A stretch of 64,000 nucleotides of DNA. It comes from Pseudonocardia autotrophica (GTDB taxonomy: Bacteria > Actinomycetota > Actinomycetes > Mycobacteriales > Pseudonocardiaceae). The first letter of the stretch is position 1. Every line of letters starts with the position of its first letter. This document shows, in pieces, positions 21,450 through 29,971 of the stretch. The stretch spans positions 47,709 to 111,708 of the forward strand of contig NZ_JNYD01000018.1 of NCBI RefSeq assembly GCF_000717175.1, in the 5' to 3' direction. The translations under genes and the position numbers were made by a program. The notes below the pieces were generated by a model. It saw nothing but the letters and a program-made list of their open reading frames with translations, did no database searches and was not told where the DNA came from.

Positions 21450-22412
21450 ATGAGCACACGCACCACCGCGATCGACGCCTTCACGTTCACGGAGATCGAC
21501 CACGAGGTCGGCGACCCCGGCCCGCACGACCTGCTCGTCGAGGTGCGGGCCGTCTCGGTGAACCCGGTCGACACCAAGGTCCGGGCCGGGCTCGACACCC
21601 CGCGCGTCCTCGGCTTCGACGCCGCCGGCGTGGTGCGGGCCGTCGGCTCCGCGGTCACCGCGTACGCCGCGGGCGACGAGGTGTACTACGCCGGCACGAT
21701 CGACCGGCCGGGCAGCAATGCCGGGCTCCAACTGGTGGACGAGCACATCGTGGGCCGCAAGCCGCGCACGCTGGACTGGGCGGAGGCCGCGGCGCTGCCG
21801 CTGACCACCATCACCGCCTGGGAGACCCTGTTCGACGCCCTGCGACTCGGCCCCGCCAGTACGGGGCGCCTGCTCGTCGTGTCGGCGGCCGGAGGGGTCG
21901 GGGCGATGGTGACCCAGCTGGCCAAGATGCTGACCGGCGTCGAGGTGATCGGCACGGCGTCGCGCGAGGAGTCCGCGGAGTTCGCGCGGAGCATGGGCGC
22001 GGACCACATCGCGGACCACCACTCGCTGGTCGAGTCGGTGCGGAAGGTGGTCCCGGACGTCCGGTACGTGTTCTCGCCGGTCTCGGGCAAGAACGTCGAG
22101 GCCTACGCGGAGCTGCTCACCCCGCGCGGCGAGATCGTGGCGATCGACGAGCCGCCGGGCATGGACCTGCTGCCGCTGAAGTCGAAGAGCATCACCTGGC
22201 ACTGGGAGCTGATGTTCACCCGGCCGCTGTTCCAGAAGACCGACGCCACCCAGCGCGAGCTGCTGAACCGCGTCGCGGAGCTGGTCGACGAGGGCCGGAT
22301 CCGCACCACCCTCACCACCACGTTCGACGGCCTGACCGGCGAGAACCTGCGCAAGGCCCACGAGCAGCTGGAGTCCGGCCGCACGATCGGCAAGGTCGCC
22401 CTGACCCTCTGA
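21450..22412 (+). CDS. zinc-type alcohol dehydrogenase-like quinone oxidoreductase
   Basis: 320 residues of the MDR superfamily. The N-terminal GroES-like part has VSVNPVDTKVRAG and LGFDAAGVVRAVG. The nucleotide-binding part has the AAGGVGAMVTQLAKM motif (about residues 148-162). The catalytic zinc Cys/His set is absent, so it is a zinc-free quinone reductase type that uses NADPH. It sits under a divergent HxlR regulator with a Cys near the N-terminus, which fits oxidative or electrophile stress. Downstream, a perfect 40-base palindrome ends the gene and the convergent VWA gene. Confidence 0.85.
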   Translation: MSTRTTAIDAFTFTEIDHEVGDPGPHDLLVEVRAVSVNPVDTKVRAGLDTPRVLGFDAAGVVRAVGSAVTAYAAGDEVYYAGTIDRPGSNAGLQLVDEHIVGRKPRTLDWAEAAALPLTTITAWETLFDALRLGPASTGRLLVVSAAGGVGAMVTQLAKMLTGVEVIGTASREESAEFARSMGADHIADHHSLVESVRKVVPDVRYVFSPVSGKNVEAYAELLTPRGEIVAIDEPPGMDLLPLKSKSITWHWELMFTRPLFQKTDATQRELLNRVAELVDEGRIRTTLTTTFDGLTGENLRKAHEQLESGRTIGKVALTL

Positions 22413-22416
22413 CCTC

Positions 22417-22456
22417 GTGAGTGGCGATAGTCGCCATGGCGACTATCGCCACTCAC
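22417..22456. repeat. perfect 40-base GTGAGTGGC palindrome
   Basis: Twenty bases on each side pair with no loop; the centre is CCATGG. It is identical to the palindrome at 52.8 kb except for the centre (CTATAG there), where both sides change together. It sits between convergent genes and probably ends both transcripts. Confidence 0.8.
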
Positions 22457-22464
22457 AGGGTCTG

Positions 22465-24006
22465 TCAGCGCCCGATGAGCTCCCCGGCCATCTCGTTCGT
22501 CGTCTGCTCGAGGCCCGTAAGGTCGCGCACCACCCGGACCCGGTCGCAGTACTCGGCGTAGTCCGGGAGGTCGCAGCGGCCCAGGCCCCACGAGTAGCGG
22601 GGCTCGGGCGTCAGCCAGATGGTCTCCCGGGCGCGCCGGGTGATCTCGACGAACGCCTCCATGTTCGGGTCGTTGCCGTTGCCCCGGCCGTCGCCGAGGA
22701 TCAGCACCGTCGAACGCCGGGTCACCGCCGAGCCGTGCTCCTCGAGGAACCGACCGAAGGCCAGCCCGTAGTTCGAGTTGGCGTCGACGTCGATCACGTC
22801 GCCGCCGAACACCAGCCCGAGCGCGTGCTCCACGGGGTGGTCGGCGAACAGCTCCGTGATCTCGGCGATCTCGTCGACGAACGCGAACGACCGGACCTGC
22901 CCGAACAGGTCCTGCAGGCCGTGGACCAGGTGCAACGTGAACCGGGCCGTGGCCCGCACCGACAGCGACACGTCCGTCAGGACGACGAGCCGGGGCTTGT
23001 CCTCCTGCCGGCGCACCGTGACCGGGGTGAACGGGACGCCGTCGAACCGCATGTTCCTGCGCATGGTGCGGCCCGAGTCGATCCGGCCCTGCGGCGAGAC
23101 CCGGCGGCGGTGCGTCAGCGCCCCGTGCAGCGTCTTCGCGAGCCGACGCAGCGAGTCCTCCAGTTGCATCCGCTCGGTCTCGCCGGCCCGGTCCACCTCG
23201 GCGACCCGGCCGTCGCCCTCGCCGCCGTCGATGATCCGCTGCTCGATCTCCAGCAGCCGCTCCAGGTGCGCCTTGATGGCCTCCGGGAGGTTCTGCAGGA
23301 CGCCGGCGAGCCGGCGGCGCAGGGCCGCGGCGTCGTCCTCCGTCCCCTCCGTGCCGGCGACGTCCTCCTCCGCAGCGGTCAGCCAGCCCAGCAGCGCCTC
23401 CTGCTCGGCGACGGAGAGGTCGGCGTCGACCTTGGTGCCGGTGGCCGTCGAGATGTCGCCGGGCAGCCCCGCGCCGGAGAGCCGGTCGGTCTCGATCTGC
23501 ACCCGGTTGCCCTCGGACAGCGGCTGTCCCTGGTTGTCCTCGGAGAAGACGATCTCCTCGGTCATCGCGGCCAGGTCGATCTTGTTGGCCTCCTGGTGCA
23601 GGTTGTACTGCTGCGCCAGGTCCTCCGGGTCGAAGTAGTCCCGGATGTCGACGGGCTTGCCGTGCTCGTGGCCCTGCTGCGGGGTCTCCGAGGGGTCCTC
23701 GGAGAACGTGAAGTCGTCGAGCGTGCCCTCGTCGGAGAGATCGCCGTGCCCGTGCCCGTGGCCGTGGCCGGTCTGCGGCTCACCCACCTTGACCAGCGAG
23801 AAGAACAGGTCGAAGACCTCGTCGAACGTCGCCTCGTCCCGCCGGTCCTTCACCAGCGCGACGCGCAGCGCCTCCTTGAGGACCGCCTTGTCGGCCAGCA
23901 CGCCCGGCTGCGACGCGCACCGCATGGCGTCGACGGCCTCGGAGACCGAGACCCGCACGCCGCGGATGCGCAGCAGCCGGACGAACCGGTGGATGCTGGC
24001 CTCCAT
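22465..24006 (-). CDS. VWA-domain protein, CoxE-like, with His-rich linker
   Basis: 513 residues. The C-terminal von Willebrand A domain has a complete MIDAS start DVSLS (Asp345, Ser347, Ser349) and LGDGRGNG later on. The N-terminal half is helical, like CoxE. Between them is a charged linker with HGHGHGHG (residues 81-88) and HEHG (113-116). CoxE-type proteins work with MoxR-type AAA proteins (CoxD) as metal-insertion or remodelling machines. Here the pair follows an NDMA-dependent methanol dehydrogenase, not a cox operon, so the client could be that Zn/Fe-type alcohol dehydrogenase. It starts immediately after the MoxR stop (TAG-ATG). Confidence 0.8.
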   Translation of the reverse strand: MEASIHRFVRLLRIRGVRVSVSEAVDAMRCASQPGVLADKAVLKEALRVALVKDRRDEATFDEVFDLFFSLVKVGEPQTGHGHGHGHGDLSDEGTLDDFTFSEDPSETPQQGHEHGKPVDIRDYFDPEDLAQQYNLHQEANKIDLAAMTEEIVFSEDNQGQPLSEGNRVQIETDRLSGAGLPGDISTATGTKVDADLSVAEQEALLGWLTAAEEDVAGTEGTEDDAAALRRRLAGVLQNLPEAIKAHLERLLEIEQRIIDGGEGDGRVAEVDRAGETERMQLEDSLRRLAKTLHGALTHRRRVSPQGRIDSGRTMRRNMRFDGVPFTPVTVRRQEDKPRLVVLTDVSLSVRATARFTLHLVHGLQDLFGQVRSFAFVDEIAEITELFADHPVEHALGLVFGGDVIDVDANSNYGLAFGRFLEEHGSAVTRRSTVLILGDGRGNGNDPNMEAFVEITRRARETIWLTPEPRYSWGLGRCDLPDYAEYCDRVRVVRDLTGLEQTTNEMAGELIGR

Positions 24007-25242
24007 CTAGAGTGCCCGCTTGCGTCCGAGGCCGAAGGAACGCGAACCCTGGCCCGACGTGACCGACCGGGGCTTGGCGGGGGCGTCGCGCTCGGACCCC
24101 TTGGCGTAGTTCGGCGTGCCGTAGACGCCCTCGCCGTGCCGACCGGCGGTGTCCCGGCCGGCGCGGACCTGCCTGCCGTCGACGTCCCCGTCGTCGTCCT
24201 CGTCGTCCTCGTCGTGCGAGTGGCCGTGGCCGTGACCGTGGCCGTGGCCGTGCCCGTGGCCGGGCTCCTCGATCTCGGCGTTCGGGTCGACCAGGCGGGG
24301 CAGGGCGTCGAGCGCCTTCTTGACGTCCTTGTCGTACTTGACGACCACTGAGACGGTGTCGGAGAGGACCTGCGAGTTGAGCTCGTCGACGCCGAGGACC
24401 GCCAGCGTGCGGGCCCAGTCGATCGTCTCGGAGATGCTCGGCGCCTTGCGCAGCTCGAGCTCGCGCAGCCCGCGCACGACGTTGACCAGCTCCTCGGCGA
24501 GCGAGTCCGCCAGCCCGGTCTTCTTCGAGCGGACGATCTCCAGCTCGCGCTCGGCGGAGGGGTAGTCGAGGAACAGGTGCAGGCAGCGGCGCTTGAGCGC
24601 GGCGGCGAGGTCGCGGGTGTTGTTCGAGGTCAGCAGCACGTACGGGCGCTGCTTCGCGGAGAAGGTCCCGACCTCGGGCACGGAGATCTGGAACTCGCCG
24701 AGGGTCTCCAGGAGCACGGCCTCGAGGGCCTCGTCCGCGCGGTCGACCTCGTCGATCAGCAGCACGACGGGCTGCTCGGAGCGGATCGCCTCGAGCAGCG
24801 GGCGCGGCGCGAGGAAACGCTCGGAGAAGAACACGCTCTCGTTCTCGCCGATCCGCTCGACGGCCGTGGCCAGGTCCGGGGCGTCCTCGACGACCTGCCC
24901 GATCTTCTCGCGCAGGATCTGCGTGTACATGAGCTGCTTGCCGTAGTCCCACTCGTACAGGGCCTTGGTCTCGTCCTGGCCCTCGTAGCACTGCAGGCGG
25001 AGCAGCCGGCGGCCGGTCGCCGCGGCGAGCATCTTGGCCAGCTCGGTCTTGCCGACGCCGGCGGGTCCCTCGAGCAGCAGCGGCTTGTCCAGCCGGGTGA
25101 GCAGGAAGACCGTCGTGGCGAGCCGGGTGTCGGCGATGTAGCCCTGGTCGTGGAGCGCGGCCACGACCTCGTCGACGGACTCGAACGGCGGGTCGGGATC
25201 GGTCTGCGGGCCGTCGGAGAGGCCGTCGGACAGGCTGGTCAA
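24007..25242 (-). CDS. MoxR/CoxD-like AAA ATPase with His-rich tail
   Basis: 411 residues. Walker A GPAGVGKTE (residues 59-67), Walker B VVLLIDEVD (159-167) and sensor region LTSNNTRDLAAAL are intact, so it is an active ATPase of the MoxR class. After the AAA core comes an unusual run of eight His alternating with Gly (328-343, GHGHGHGHGHGHGHSH), then an acidic DEDDEDDD stretch: a strong metal-binding or metal-relay signature. TTG 25242 is chosen because AAGGAG lies 8 bases before it; upstream codons look non-coding. The VWA partner follows with no gap. The role is probably in activation of the neighbouring dehydrogenase. Confidence 0.82.
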   Translation of the reverse strand: MTSLSDGLSDGPQTDPDPPFESVDEVVAALHDQGYIADTRLATTVFLLTRLDKPLLLEGPAGVGKTELAKMLAAATGRRLLRLQCYEGQDETKALYEWDYGKQLMYTQILREKIGQVVEDAPDLATAVERIGENESVFFSERFLAPRPLLEAIRSEQPVVLLIDEVDRADEALEAVLLETLGEFQISVPEVGTFSAKQRPYVLLTSNNTRDLAAALKRRCLHLFLDYPSAERELEIVRSKKTGLADSLAEELVNVVRGLRELELRKAPSISETIDWARTLAVLGVDELNSQVLSDTVSVVVKYDKDVKKALDALPRLVDPNAEIEEPGHGHGHGHGHGHGHSHDEDDEDDDGDVDGRQVRAGRDTAGRHGEGVYGTPNYAKGSERDAPAKPRSVTSGQGSRSFGLGRKRAL

Positions 25243-25378
25243 GGCCGGAACTCCTTCCGCGCGGCTCGCCGGCGAGCCGCGGTGTGCGCACGTGGAGGGG
25301 CGCTCAGGCGGGCGGGCCCGCCACGGATCCAGTGTGCGCCGGATGCGCGTGACGGGCCCACCGAGACCTGGCGCGGTC

Positions 25379-25418
25379 GTGAGCGGCAACTGCCCCTAGA
25401 GGGGCAGTCGCCGCGCAC
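25379..25418. repeat. GTGAGCGGC palindrome after the methanol dehydrogenase gene
   Basis: GTGAGCGGCAACTGCCCC, TAGA, GGGGCAGTCGCCGCGCAC: 16 of 18 positions pair. It directly follows the dehydrogenase stop and precedes the MoxR gene, so it may partly separate the two transcripts. Confidence 0.7.
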
Positions 25419-25422
25419 GGGG

Positions 25423-26715
25423 TCAGCTGAGCAGGTCGTCCAGGTCGCCGTTGATGCAGTGGTCGACGACCGGGCGGACGGTCTCGAAGGTGCACTCCTT
25501 GGGGTTGCCGGGGGTGCACGCGTCGCCGAGGACGTGGTTGGTGATCCGGTCGACGTCGGCGGCGTCGCCCTTGATCTCCTTGGCGTTCTCGTAGTACTTG
25601 GTCGGGCCCTGGCCCAGCCGGTTCTTCGAGTACGTGTCGGCCTTGACGTCGATGAAGCGCTCCGGGATGCCCACGTCGCGCAGCAGCCGGATCGCGGCGG
25701 CCAGCGCGGCCTCCGCGGCCTGGACCTTGGTCATGCCGTGGGTGTCGATCCCCATGGCCTCCGCGATGTCCGCGAAGCGCTCGTAGGCGACCGGCATGTT
25801 GAACGCCCACACGCGCGGCAGTGCGATCGCGTTGTTGAGGCCGTGGTGGGTGTCGTAGAAGGCCGACACCGCGTGCGAGATCGAGTGGATGATCCCCAGA
25901 CCACCGGAGTTGAACGCCTGGGCGGCGATGTACTGCGCGTACATCATGCCCTCGCGACCGGCCAGGTCCTGGCCGTTCCACACCGCCGCACGCAGGCTCT
26001 GCGCGGTCAGCTTGATCGCGTGCAGCGCGTTGCCCAGCGACGGCTGGAAGTTCAGCCGGGACACGTACGGCTCGGAGGCGTGCGCGAGCACGTCGAACCC
26101 GCACTGCGCGGTGTAGTCGATCGGGCAGTCGTAGTAGAGCACCGGGTCGTCGATCGCCAGGCTGGTCACCGAGGCGTCGTCGAACGCGACGTACTTGTGG
26201 GGGTTGTCGGGGTCCGTCGTGGTGTCCGTGATGACGTACGCCCACGAGGTCTCCGAACCGGTGCCGGCCGTGGTGGAGACCGCGATGTGCGGCGGGTTCT
26301 GCGGGTTCTCGGACTTGTTGAAGCCCTCGAACTCGTTGACGTTGCGGCCGTCGTGGGCCACGGAGATGCGCGCGCCCTTACAGGCGTCGTGCGAGGAGCC
26401 GCCGCCGATCGAGACGAACGAGTCGCAGTTGTTCTGCTGGTAGAGGCCCACAGCGTCCATGACGTTGTAGTCCTTGGGGTTCGACTCGACCTTGTCGTAC
26501 ACGACGACCTCGAGGCCGTGGTACTTCATCGACTCGACGATCTTGTGGACGATGTTCGTGCCGCGGAGGCCGGACGTCATCACGAGCGTCTTCTTGAAGC
26601 CGAGCTTCAGGGCCTCCGGCCCGATCATCTCGTGCGCACCCGGGCCGAGCAGGGCCTTGGGGAACGGGTGGAACTCCTTGAGCGGGAACGGCTTGAGCAG
26701 TTCGTCGACCTGCAT
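25423..26715 (-). CDS. NDMA-dependent methanol dehydrogenase (nicotinoprotein)
   Basis: 430 residues of the iron-type (group III) alcohol dehydrogenase fold. It keeps NAD tightly bound and needs an artificial (NDMA) or cellular acceptor, now thought to be mycofactocin, to turn over. The pyridine-nucleotide loop GGGSSHD is at about 104-110, TTAGTGSE at about 146-153, and the metal region HSISHAVSAFYDTHHG at about 270-290. The sequence matches the actinobacterial methanol/formaldehyde dismutase type. It lies 1.5 kb from mftA, a classic genomic link. Two direct repeats of AAACCGTC occur in its promoter region. Confidence 0.9.
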   Translation of the reverse strand: MQVDELLKPFPLKEFHPFPKALLGPGAHEMIGPEALKLGFKKTLVMTSGLRGTNIVHKIVESMKYHGLEVVVYDKVESNPKDYNVMDAVGLYQQNNCDSFVSIGGGSSHDACKGARISVAHDGRNVNEFEGFNKSENPQNPPHIAVSTTAGTGSETSWAYVITDTTTDPDNPHKYVAFDDASVTSLAIDDPVLYYDCPIDYTAQCGFDVLAHASEPYVSRLNFQPSLGNALHAIKLTAQSLRAAVWNGQDLAGREGMMYAQYIAAQAFNSGGLGIIHSISHAVSAFYDTHHGLNNAIALPRVWAFNMPVAYERFADIAEAMGIDTHGMTKVQAAEAALAAAIRLLRDVGIPERFIDVKADTYSKNRLGQGPTKYYENAKEIKGDAADVDRITNHVLGDACTPGNPKECTFETVRPVVDHCINGDLDDLLS

Positions 26716-26798
26716 GGCAGCCCTTTCTGGTGCAGGTGATGTCGGTCGACTCCGGACGCTAGGACCGGCGTGACGGCGGGCACAGAGGGCCGCGGGCT

Positions 26799-26829
26799 AA
26801 ACCGTCAAGAGGTGGGGGCGGAAACCGTC
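26799..26829 (-). promoter_or_regulatory. AAACCGTC direct repeats upstream of the dehydrogenase
   Basis: AAACCGTC occurs at 26799-26806 and again at 26822-26829, 23 bases apart, about two helical turns. They lie 84-114 bases before the dehydrogenase start and may bind an activator. Confidence 0.4.
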
Positions 26830-26900
26830 GGGTCGGAGGGGTGGGCCTGCTGCGGCCGGCGGGTGTCGCGCCGGAAGCGTTGCACATGACTGGCGACAAG

Positions 26901-28049
26901 TCAGTCCGTCCGGCCCGCGCTCCACGCCTCGCCGACCTGCCCGAAACCGCGCCGGACGTACCACTCGCGGGGTGCGCCGCCGGCGTCCGCGTGCAGGGCG
27001 AGGAGATCGCAGCCGGCCCGCCCCGCGACCCTCAGGGCCCCGCTGACCAGCGCGTTCCCGTGCCCGCGACCCCGGTGGGGTGTGGCGGTCTCCACCGCCT
27101 CGAGCACCGCCGTGGCGCCGTCGAGGTACAGCGCGGCCGCCGCGACGACCAGGTCGCCCTCGCGCACGGCCAGCACGCGGAGGTCGGTGCCCCGGTCCTC
27201 GACGAGGTACCGGTCGGGGAGCCGGACCCGGCGGGGGTCGTCCGCGGGCAGGTCGGGGCGCCAGGCCTCCGCCCACAGGGCCCGGACGGCATCGATGGTC
27301 GGCTCCGCACGCTCCGCCTCCGCGTCAAGGGGCACCTCCTCGGCGGAACGGCCCGGGGCCGCGTCGTCGACGGCCCGGGCCAGGACGACGTCGTGCTGCA
27401 GCCACCAGCCGGACCGGCCGAGCTCGCGGGCGACCGGCCCGGGGTCGGTGCCCCGGATCGTCACGCAGCGGTGGTCGCGGCCCGCCCCGCCCAGCACCCG
27501 GTCGGCCTCGGCGGCGATCTCCTGCGCCGGGGTGCCGTCGTCGACGAGCAGGCGGTTGAGCGCGGGCGCCCACGGCACGTCGTCCTGCAGCACGGCGATC
27601 CCACCGGCGACGGGCTCCTCCGCGCTCGCCACCCGCCGCGGCAGGGAGTCGGCGAAGGCGCCCAGCCGCCCGGCGTGGTCGGCGCGGGCCGGCGGTTCGG
27701 GCGGGGCGCCGAAGGTGCCGTCGGGCCCGGGGCGGTAGGCCGAGACCGCGACGACGGACGACACCGGCACCGGTCCGTAGGCGTGGGGGAAGCGCATGGC
27801 GTCGGGGTCGCCGGGCACGCCGGGCTCGTAGCGGATCTCGCACCCGACCGTGGCGGCGTCGACGGCGAGCAGCAGCAGGTCCCGCCGCCCGGCGAAGAGC
27901 CGGTCGGCCGGAAGGGCGACCTGGTCGGCCGTCGAGAGGTGCACGAAGCCGACCTCGGCGAGCGACGGCGGTGTGACGGCGCCCGCCCGCAGCGCTGTGC
28001 GCCACTCGCCGGGCGTGGTCAGGTGCAGCAGGGTCGCGGGTGCGGACAC
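26901..28049 (-). CDS. DUF952-GNAT two-domain protein
   Basis: 382 residues. The N-terminal domain (about 1-105) is DUF952: a short fold with LLHLTTPGEW, EVGFVHLST and GDPDAMRFPHAYGPV, often fused to other enzymes. The C-terminal domain (about 130-382) ends in a GNAT acetyltransferase pattern with the acetyl-CoA loop TPHRGRGHGNALVSGAL (about 333-349) and a YVRRGFGQVGEAW end (about 366-378). The middle region (about 135-270) looks like a second, degenerate GNAT half. GTG 28049 is chosen; GTG 28070 is possible. It is divergent from mftA but there is no evidence that it modifies mycofactocin. Substrate unknown. Confidence 0.75.
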   Translation of the reverse strand: MSAPATLLHLTTPGEWRTALRAGAVTPPSLAEVGFVHLSTADQVALPADRLFAGRRDLLLLAVDAATVGCEIRYEPGVPGDPDAMRFPHAYGPVPVSSVVAVSAYRPGPDGTFGAPPEPPARADHAGRLGAFADSLPRRVASAEEPVAGGIAVLQDDVPWAPALNRLLVDDGTPAQEIAAEADRVLGGAGRDHRCVTIRGTDPGPVARELGRSGWWLQHDVVLARAVDDAAPGRSAEEVPLDAEAERAEPTIDAVRALWAEAWRPDLPADDPRRVRLPDRYLVEDRGTDLRVLAVREGDLVVAAAALYLDGATAVLEAVETATPHRGRGHGNALVSGALRVAGRAGCDLLALHADAGGAPREWYVRRGFGQVGEAWSAGRTD

Positions 28050-28141
28050 GCCGTCAGCATGCCCGTCCACCTGCGTCTTCGTCCTCCCCGGGGCGGGCGC
28101 GAAGATCGTCGGGCCGGTGCGCGCCGCCTCTCCTAACGGAC

Positions 28142-28159
28142 GGGGCCCCGCCGGGCCCC
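28142..28159 (+). terminator. GC-rich hairpin in the mftA upstream region
   Basis: GGGGCCC, CGCC loop, GGGCCCC, followed by TTGCTT. It lies 91 bases before mftA, in the region holding its promoter, where CCAATATC at 28179-28186 is the only AT-rich element and may include the -10 box. Confidence 0.4.
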
Positions 28160-28249
28160 TTGCTTCCGGCACCCGGTGCCAATATCGTCCGACCTGCCGG
28201 CCGGCACGTCCGACACCGATGTCCACCAGGTCGCACCAGGAGGTACCCG

Positions 28250-28351
28250 ATGGCCCCGATCGAGCAGTCCGAGCAGGTCGAGGACGCCCCCGTCGTCGAG
28301 GAGACCCTCGTCGAGGAGGTCTCCATCGACGGCATGTGCGGTGTCTACTAA
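28250..28351 (+). CDS. mftA: mycofactocin precursor peptide MftA
   Basis: 33 residues, ending IDGMCGVY. MftA is the ribosomal precursor of the redox cofactor mycofactocin; its C-terminal Val-Tyr is decarboxylated and cross-linked by the radical-SAM enzyme MftC and later cut out by MftE. The body is the typical acidic leader (VEETLVEEVSIDG). A strong ribosome binding site, AGGAGG, is 12 bases upstream. The stop overlaps the start of mftB by 11 bases. Too small for most gene finders but unmistakable in context. Confidence 0.97.
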   Translation: MAPIEQSEQVEDAPVVEETLVEEVSIDGMCGVY

Positions 28352-28661
28352 GAGCGCCGAGAGCGCTGGTGCCGCCGGGGTCGGCGACAGCTCCGTCTTC
28401 GACCCCGGCGCCCCCTACCGGTGCAGCCCCCAGGTCTCCCTGCGGCCCGAGCCGTTCGGAGCGCTGGTGTACCACTTCGGCACCCGCAAGCTCTCCTTCC
28501 TGAAGACCCTCCCGCTCGTGGAGGTCGTCAAGGGGCTCGAACACCACCCGGACGTCCACTCGGCCATCGCGGCCGCGGGCGTCGAGGAGGCCCAGCGCCC
28601 CGCCTACCTGAAGGCCCTGGCCGGTCTGGCCGCCTCCGGGACGATCGAAGCCCGCCAGTAA
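28341..28661 (+). CDS. mftB: mycofactocin peptide-binding chaperone MftB
   Basis: 106 residues. MftB is a RiPP recognition element (PqqD-like winged fold) that binds the MftA leader and presents it to MftC. Typical features: PYRCSPQVSLRPEPFGALVYHFGTRKL (in parts, about residues 27-54) and LEVVKGL-type helix after SFLKTLPLVEVVKGLEHHP. GTG 28341 lies inside the mftA 3' end; the two genes overlap in different frames, so translation is coupled. The end is AASGTIEAR. mftC follows after 22 bases. Confidence 0.95.
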   Translation: MSTKSAESAGAAGVGDSSVFDPGAPYRCSPQVSLRPEPFGALVYHFGTRKLSFLKTLPLVEVVKGLEHHPDVHSAIAAAGVEEAQRPAYLKALAGLAASGTIEARQ

Positions 28662-28683
28662 CCACCACACCGGAGTGCCCCCG

Positions 28684-29907
28684 ATGAAGCTGGTCGACCA
28701 CTTCCAGTACGGCCTCAACTCGCCGATCTGCCTGACGTGGGAACTCACCTACGCCTGCAACCTGTCCTGCGCCCACTGCCTGTCGTCGTCCGGCCGCCGG
28801 GACCCGCGCGAGCTGTCGACCGCCGAGGCCAAGGGCGTGATCGACGAGCTGCAGCGGATGCAGGTCTTCTACATCAACATCGGCGGCGGCGAGCCGACGG
28901 TGCGCCCGGACTTCTGGGAGCTGCTGGACTACTCGATCGACCACAACGTCGGGGTCAAGTTCTCCACCAACGGTCTGAAGATCGACAAGAAGCGCGCCGC
29001 CCAGCTCGCGGCGACCGACTACGTCGACATCCAGATCTCGATCGACGGCGCGACGCCGGAGGTCAACGACTACGTCCGCGGCCCCGGCTCGTACGACATG
29101 GCGATCCGCGCTCTGGAGAACCTGGCCGAGGCCGGGTTCGCGCAGCCGAAGATCTCGGTCGTCATGACCCGGCAGAACGTCGACCAGCTCGACGAGTTCA
29201 AGGCCATCGCGGACAAGTACGGCGCCCAGCTGCGGATCACGCGGCTGCGCCCGTCCGGCCGCGGTGCGGACGTCTGGGACGAGCTGCACCCGCTGCCCGG
29301 CCAGCAGAAGCAGATGTACGACTGGCTGGTCGACCGCGGCGACCAGGTCCTCACCGGGGACTCCTTCTTCCACCTCTCGGCGTTCGGCGAGGCCCTGCCC
29401 GGGCTGAACCTGTGCGGCGCCGGGCGCGTGGTGTGCCTGATCGACCCGGTCGGGGACGTCTACGCCTGCCCGTTCGCGATCCACGAGAACTTCCTCGCGG
29501 GCAACGTCCGGGACGAGGGCGGGTTCCAGAAGGTCTGGGAGAGCTCGGAGCTGTTCACCGAGCTGCGCAAGCCGCAGACCGGCGGCGCCTGCTCGTCGTG
29601 CATGCACTACGACTCCTGCCAGGGCGGGTGCATGGCGGCCAAGTTCTTCACCGGCCTCCCGCTCGACGGGCCTGACCCGGAGTGCGTGCGCGGGTTCGGC
29701 GAGCAGGCCCTCGCGGCCCGCGGTGAGGGCCACGTGATCCCGAAGTCCGAGGTCGACCACTCGCGGACCAAGCTCGGCAAGAAGTCGCCGGTCCTGCTGC
29801 AGCTGAGCATGGGCCGTCCCGACCGGGCCTGCGAGACCAGCCCGCTCGCCGGGCTGGGCGCCTCGGAGACCGACTCGGGCCTGCGGCTCCCGGTCGCCGG
29901 CTCGTAA
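28684..29907 (+). CDS. mftC: mycofactocin radical SAM maturase MftC
   Basis: 407 residues. MftC uses SAM and Fe-S clusters to decarboxylate and cyclise the C-terminal Val-Tyr of MftA. The radical-SAM motif CNLSCAHC has Cys25, Cys29 and Cys32. GGGEP (about 60-64) is the SAM-binding motif. A C-terminal SPASM-type domain carries auxiliary-cluster Cys in LCGAGRVVCLI, VYACPF and CSSCMHYDSCQGGC. The tail (VDHSRTKLGKKSPVLLQL) is the family extension. ATG 28684 is used. A perfect 13-bp terminator-like hairpin follows the stop, so the next genes may be expressed at a lower level. Confidence 0.97.
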   Translation: MKLVDHFQYGLNSPICLTWELTYACNLSCAHCLSSSGRRDPRELSTAEAKGVIDELQRMQVFYINIGGGEPTVRPDFWELLDYSIDHNVGVKFSTNGLKIDKKRAAQLAATDYVDIQISIDGATPEVNDYVRGPGSYDMAIRALENLAEAGFAQPKISVVMTRQNVDQLDEFKAIADKYGAQLRITRLRPSGRGADVWDELHPLPGQQKQMYDWLVDRGDQVLTGDSFFHLSAFGEALPGLNLCGAGRVVCLIDPVGDVYACPFAIHENFLAGNVRDEGGFQKVWESSELFTELRKPQTGGACSSCMHYDSCQGGCMAAKFFTGLPLDGPDPECVRGFGEQALAARGEGHVIPKSEVDHSRTKLGKKSPVLLQLSMGRPDRACETSPLAGLGASETDSGLRLPVAGS

Positions 29908-29921
29908 CCCCACAGACCGCC

Positions 29922-29954
29922 GGCGCCGGACCCGGGGACGACGGGTCCGGCGCC
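29922..29954 (+). terminator. hairpin between mftC and the first OYE gene
   Basis: GGCGCCGGACCCG (29922-29934), 7-base loop, CGGGTCCGGCGCC (29942-29954): 13 perfect pairs. It lies 14 bases after mftC and 17 before the next ATG, so it could act as an attenuator inside the cluster. Confidence 0.6.
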
Positions 29955-29971
29955 GCGCGACCCACCTTCCG

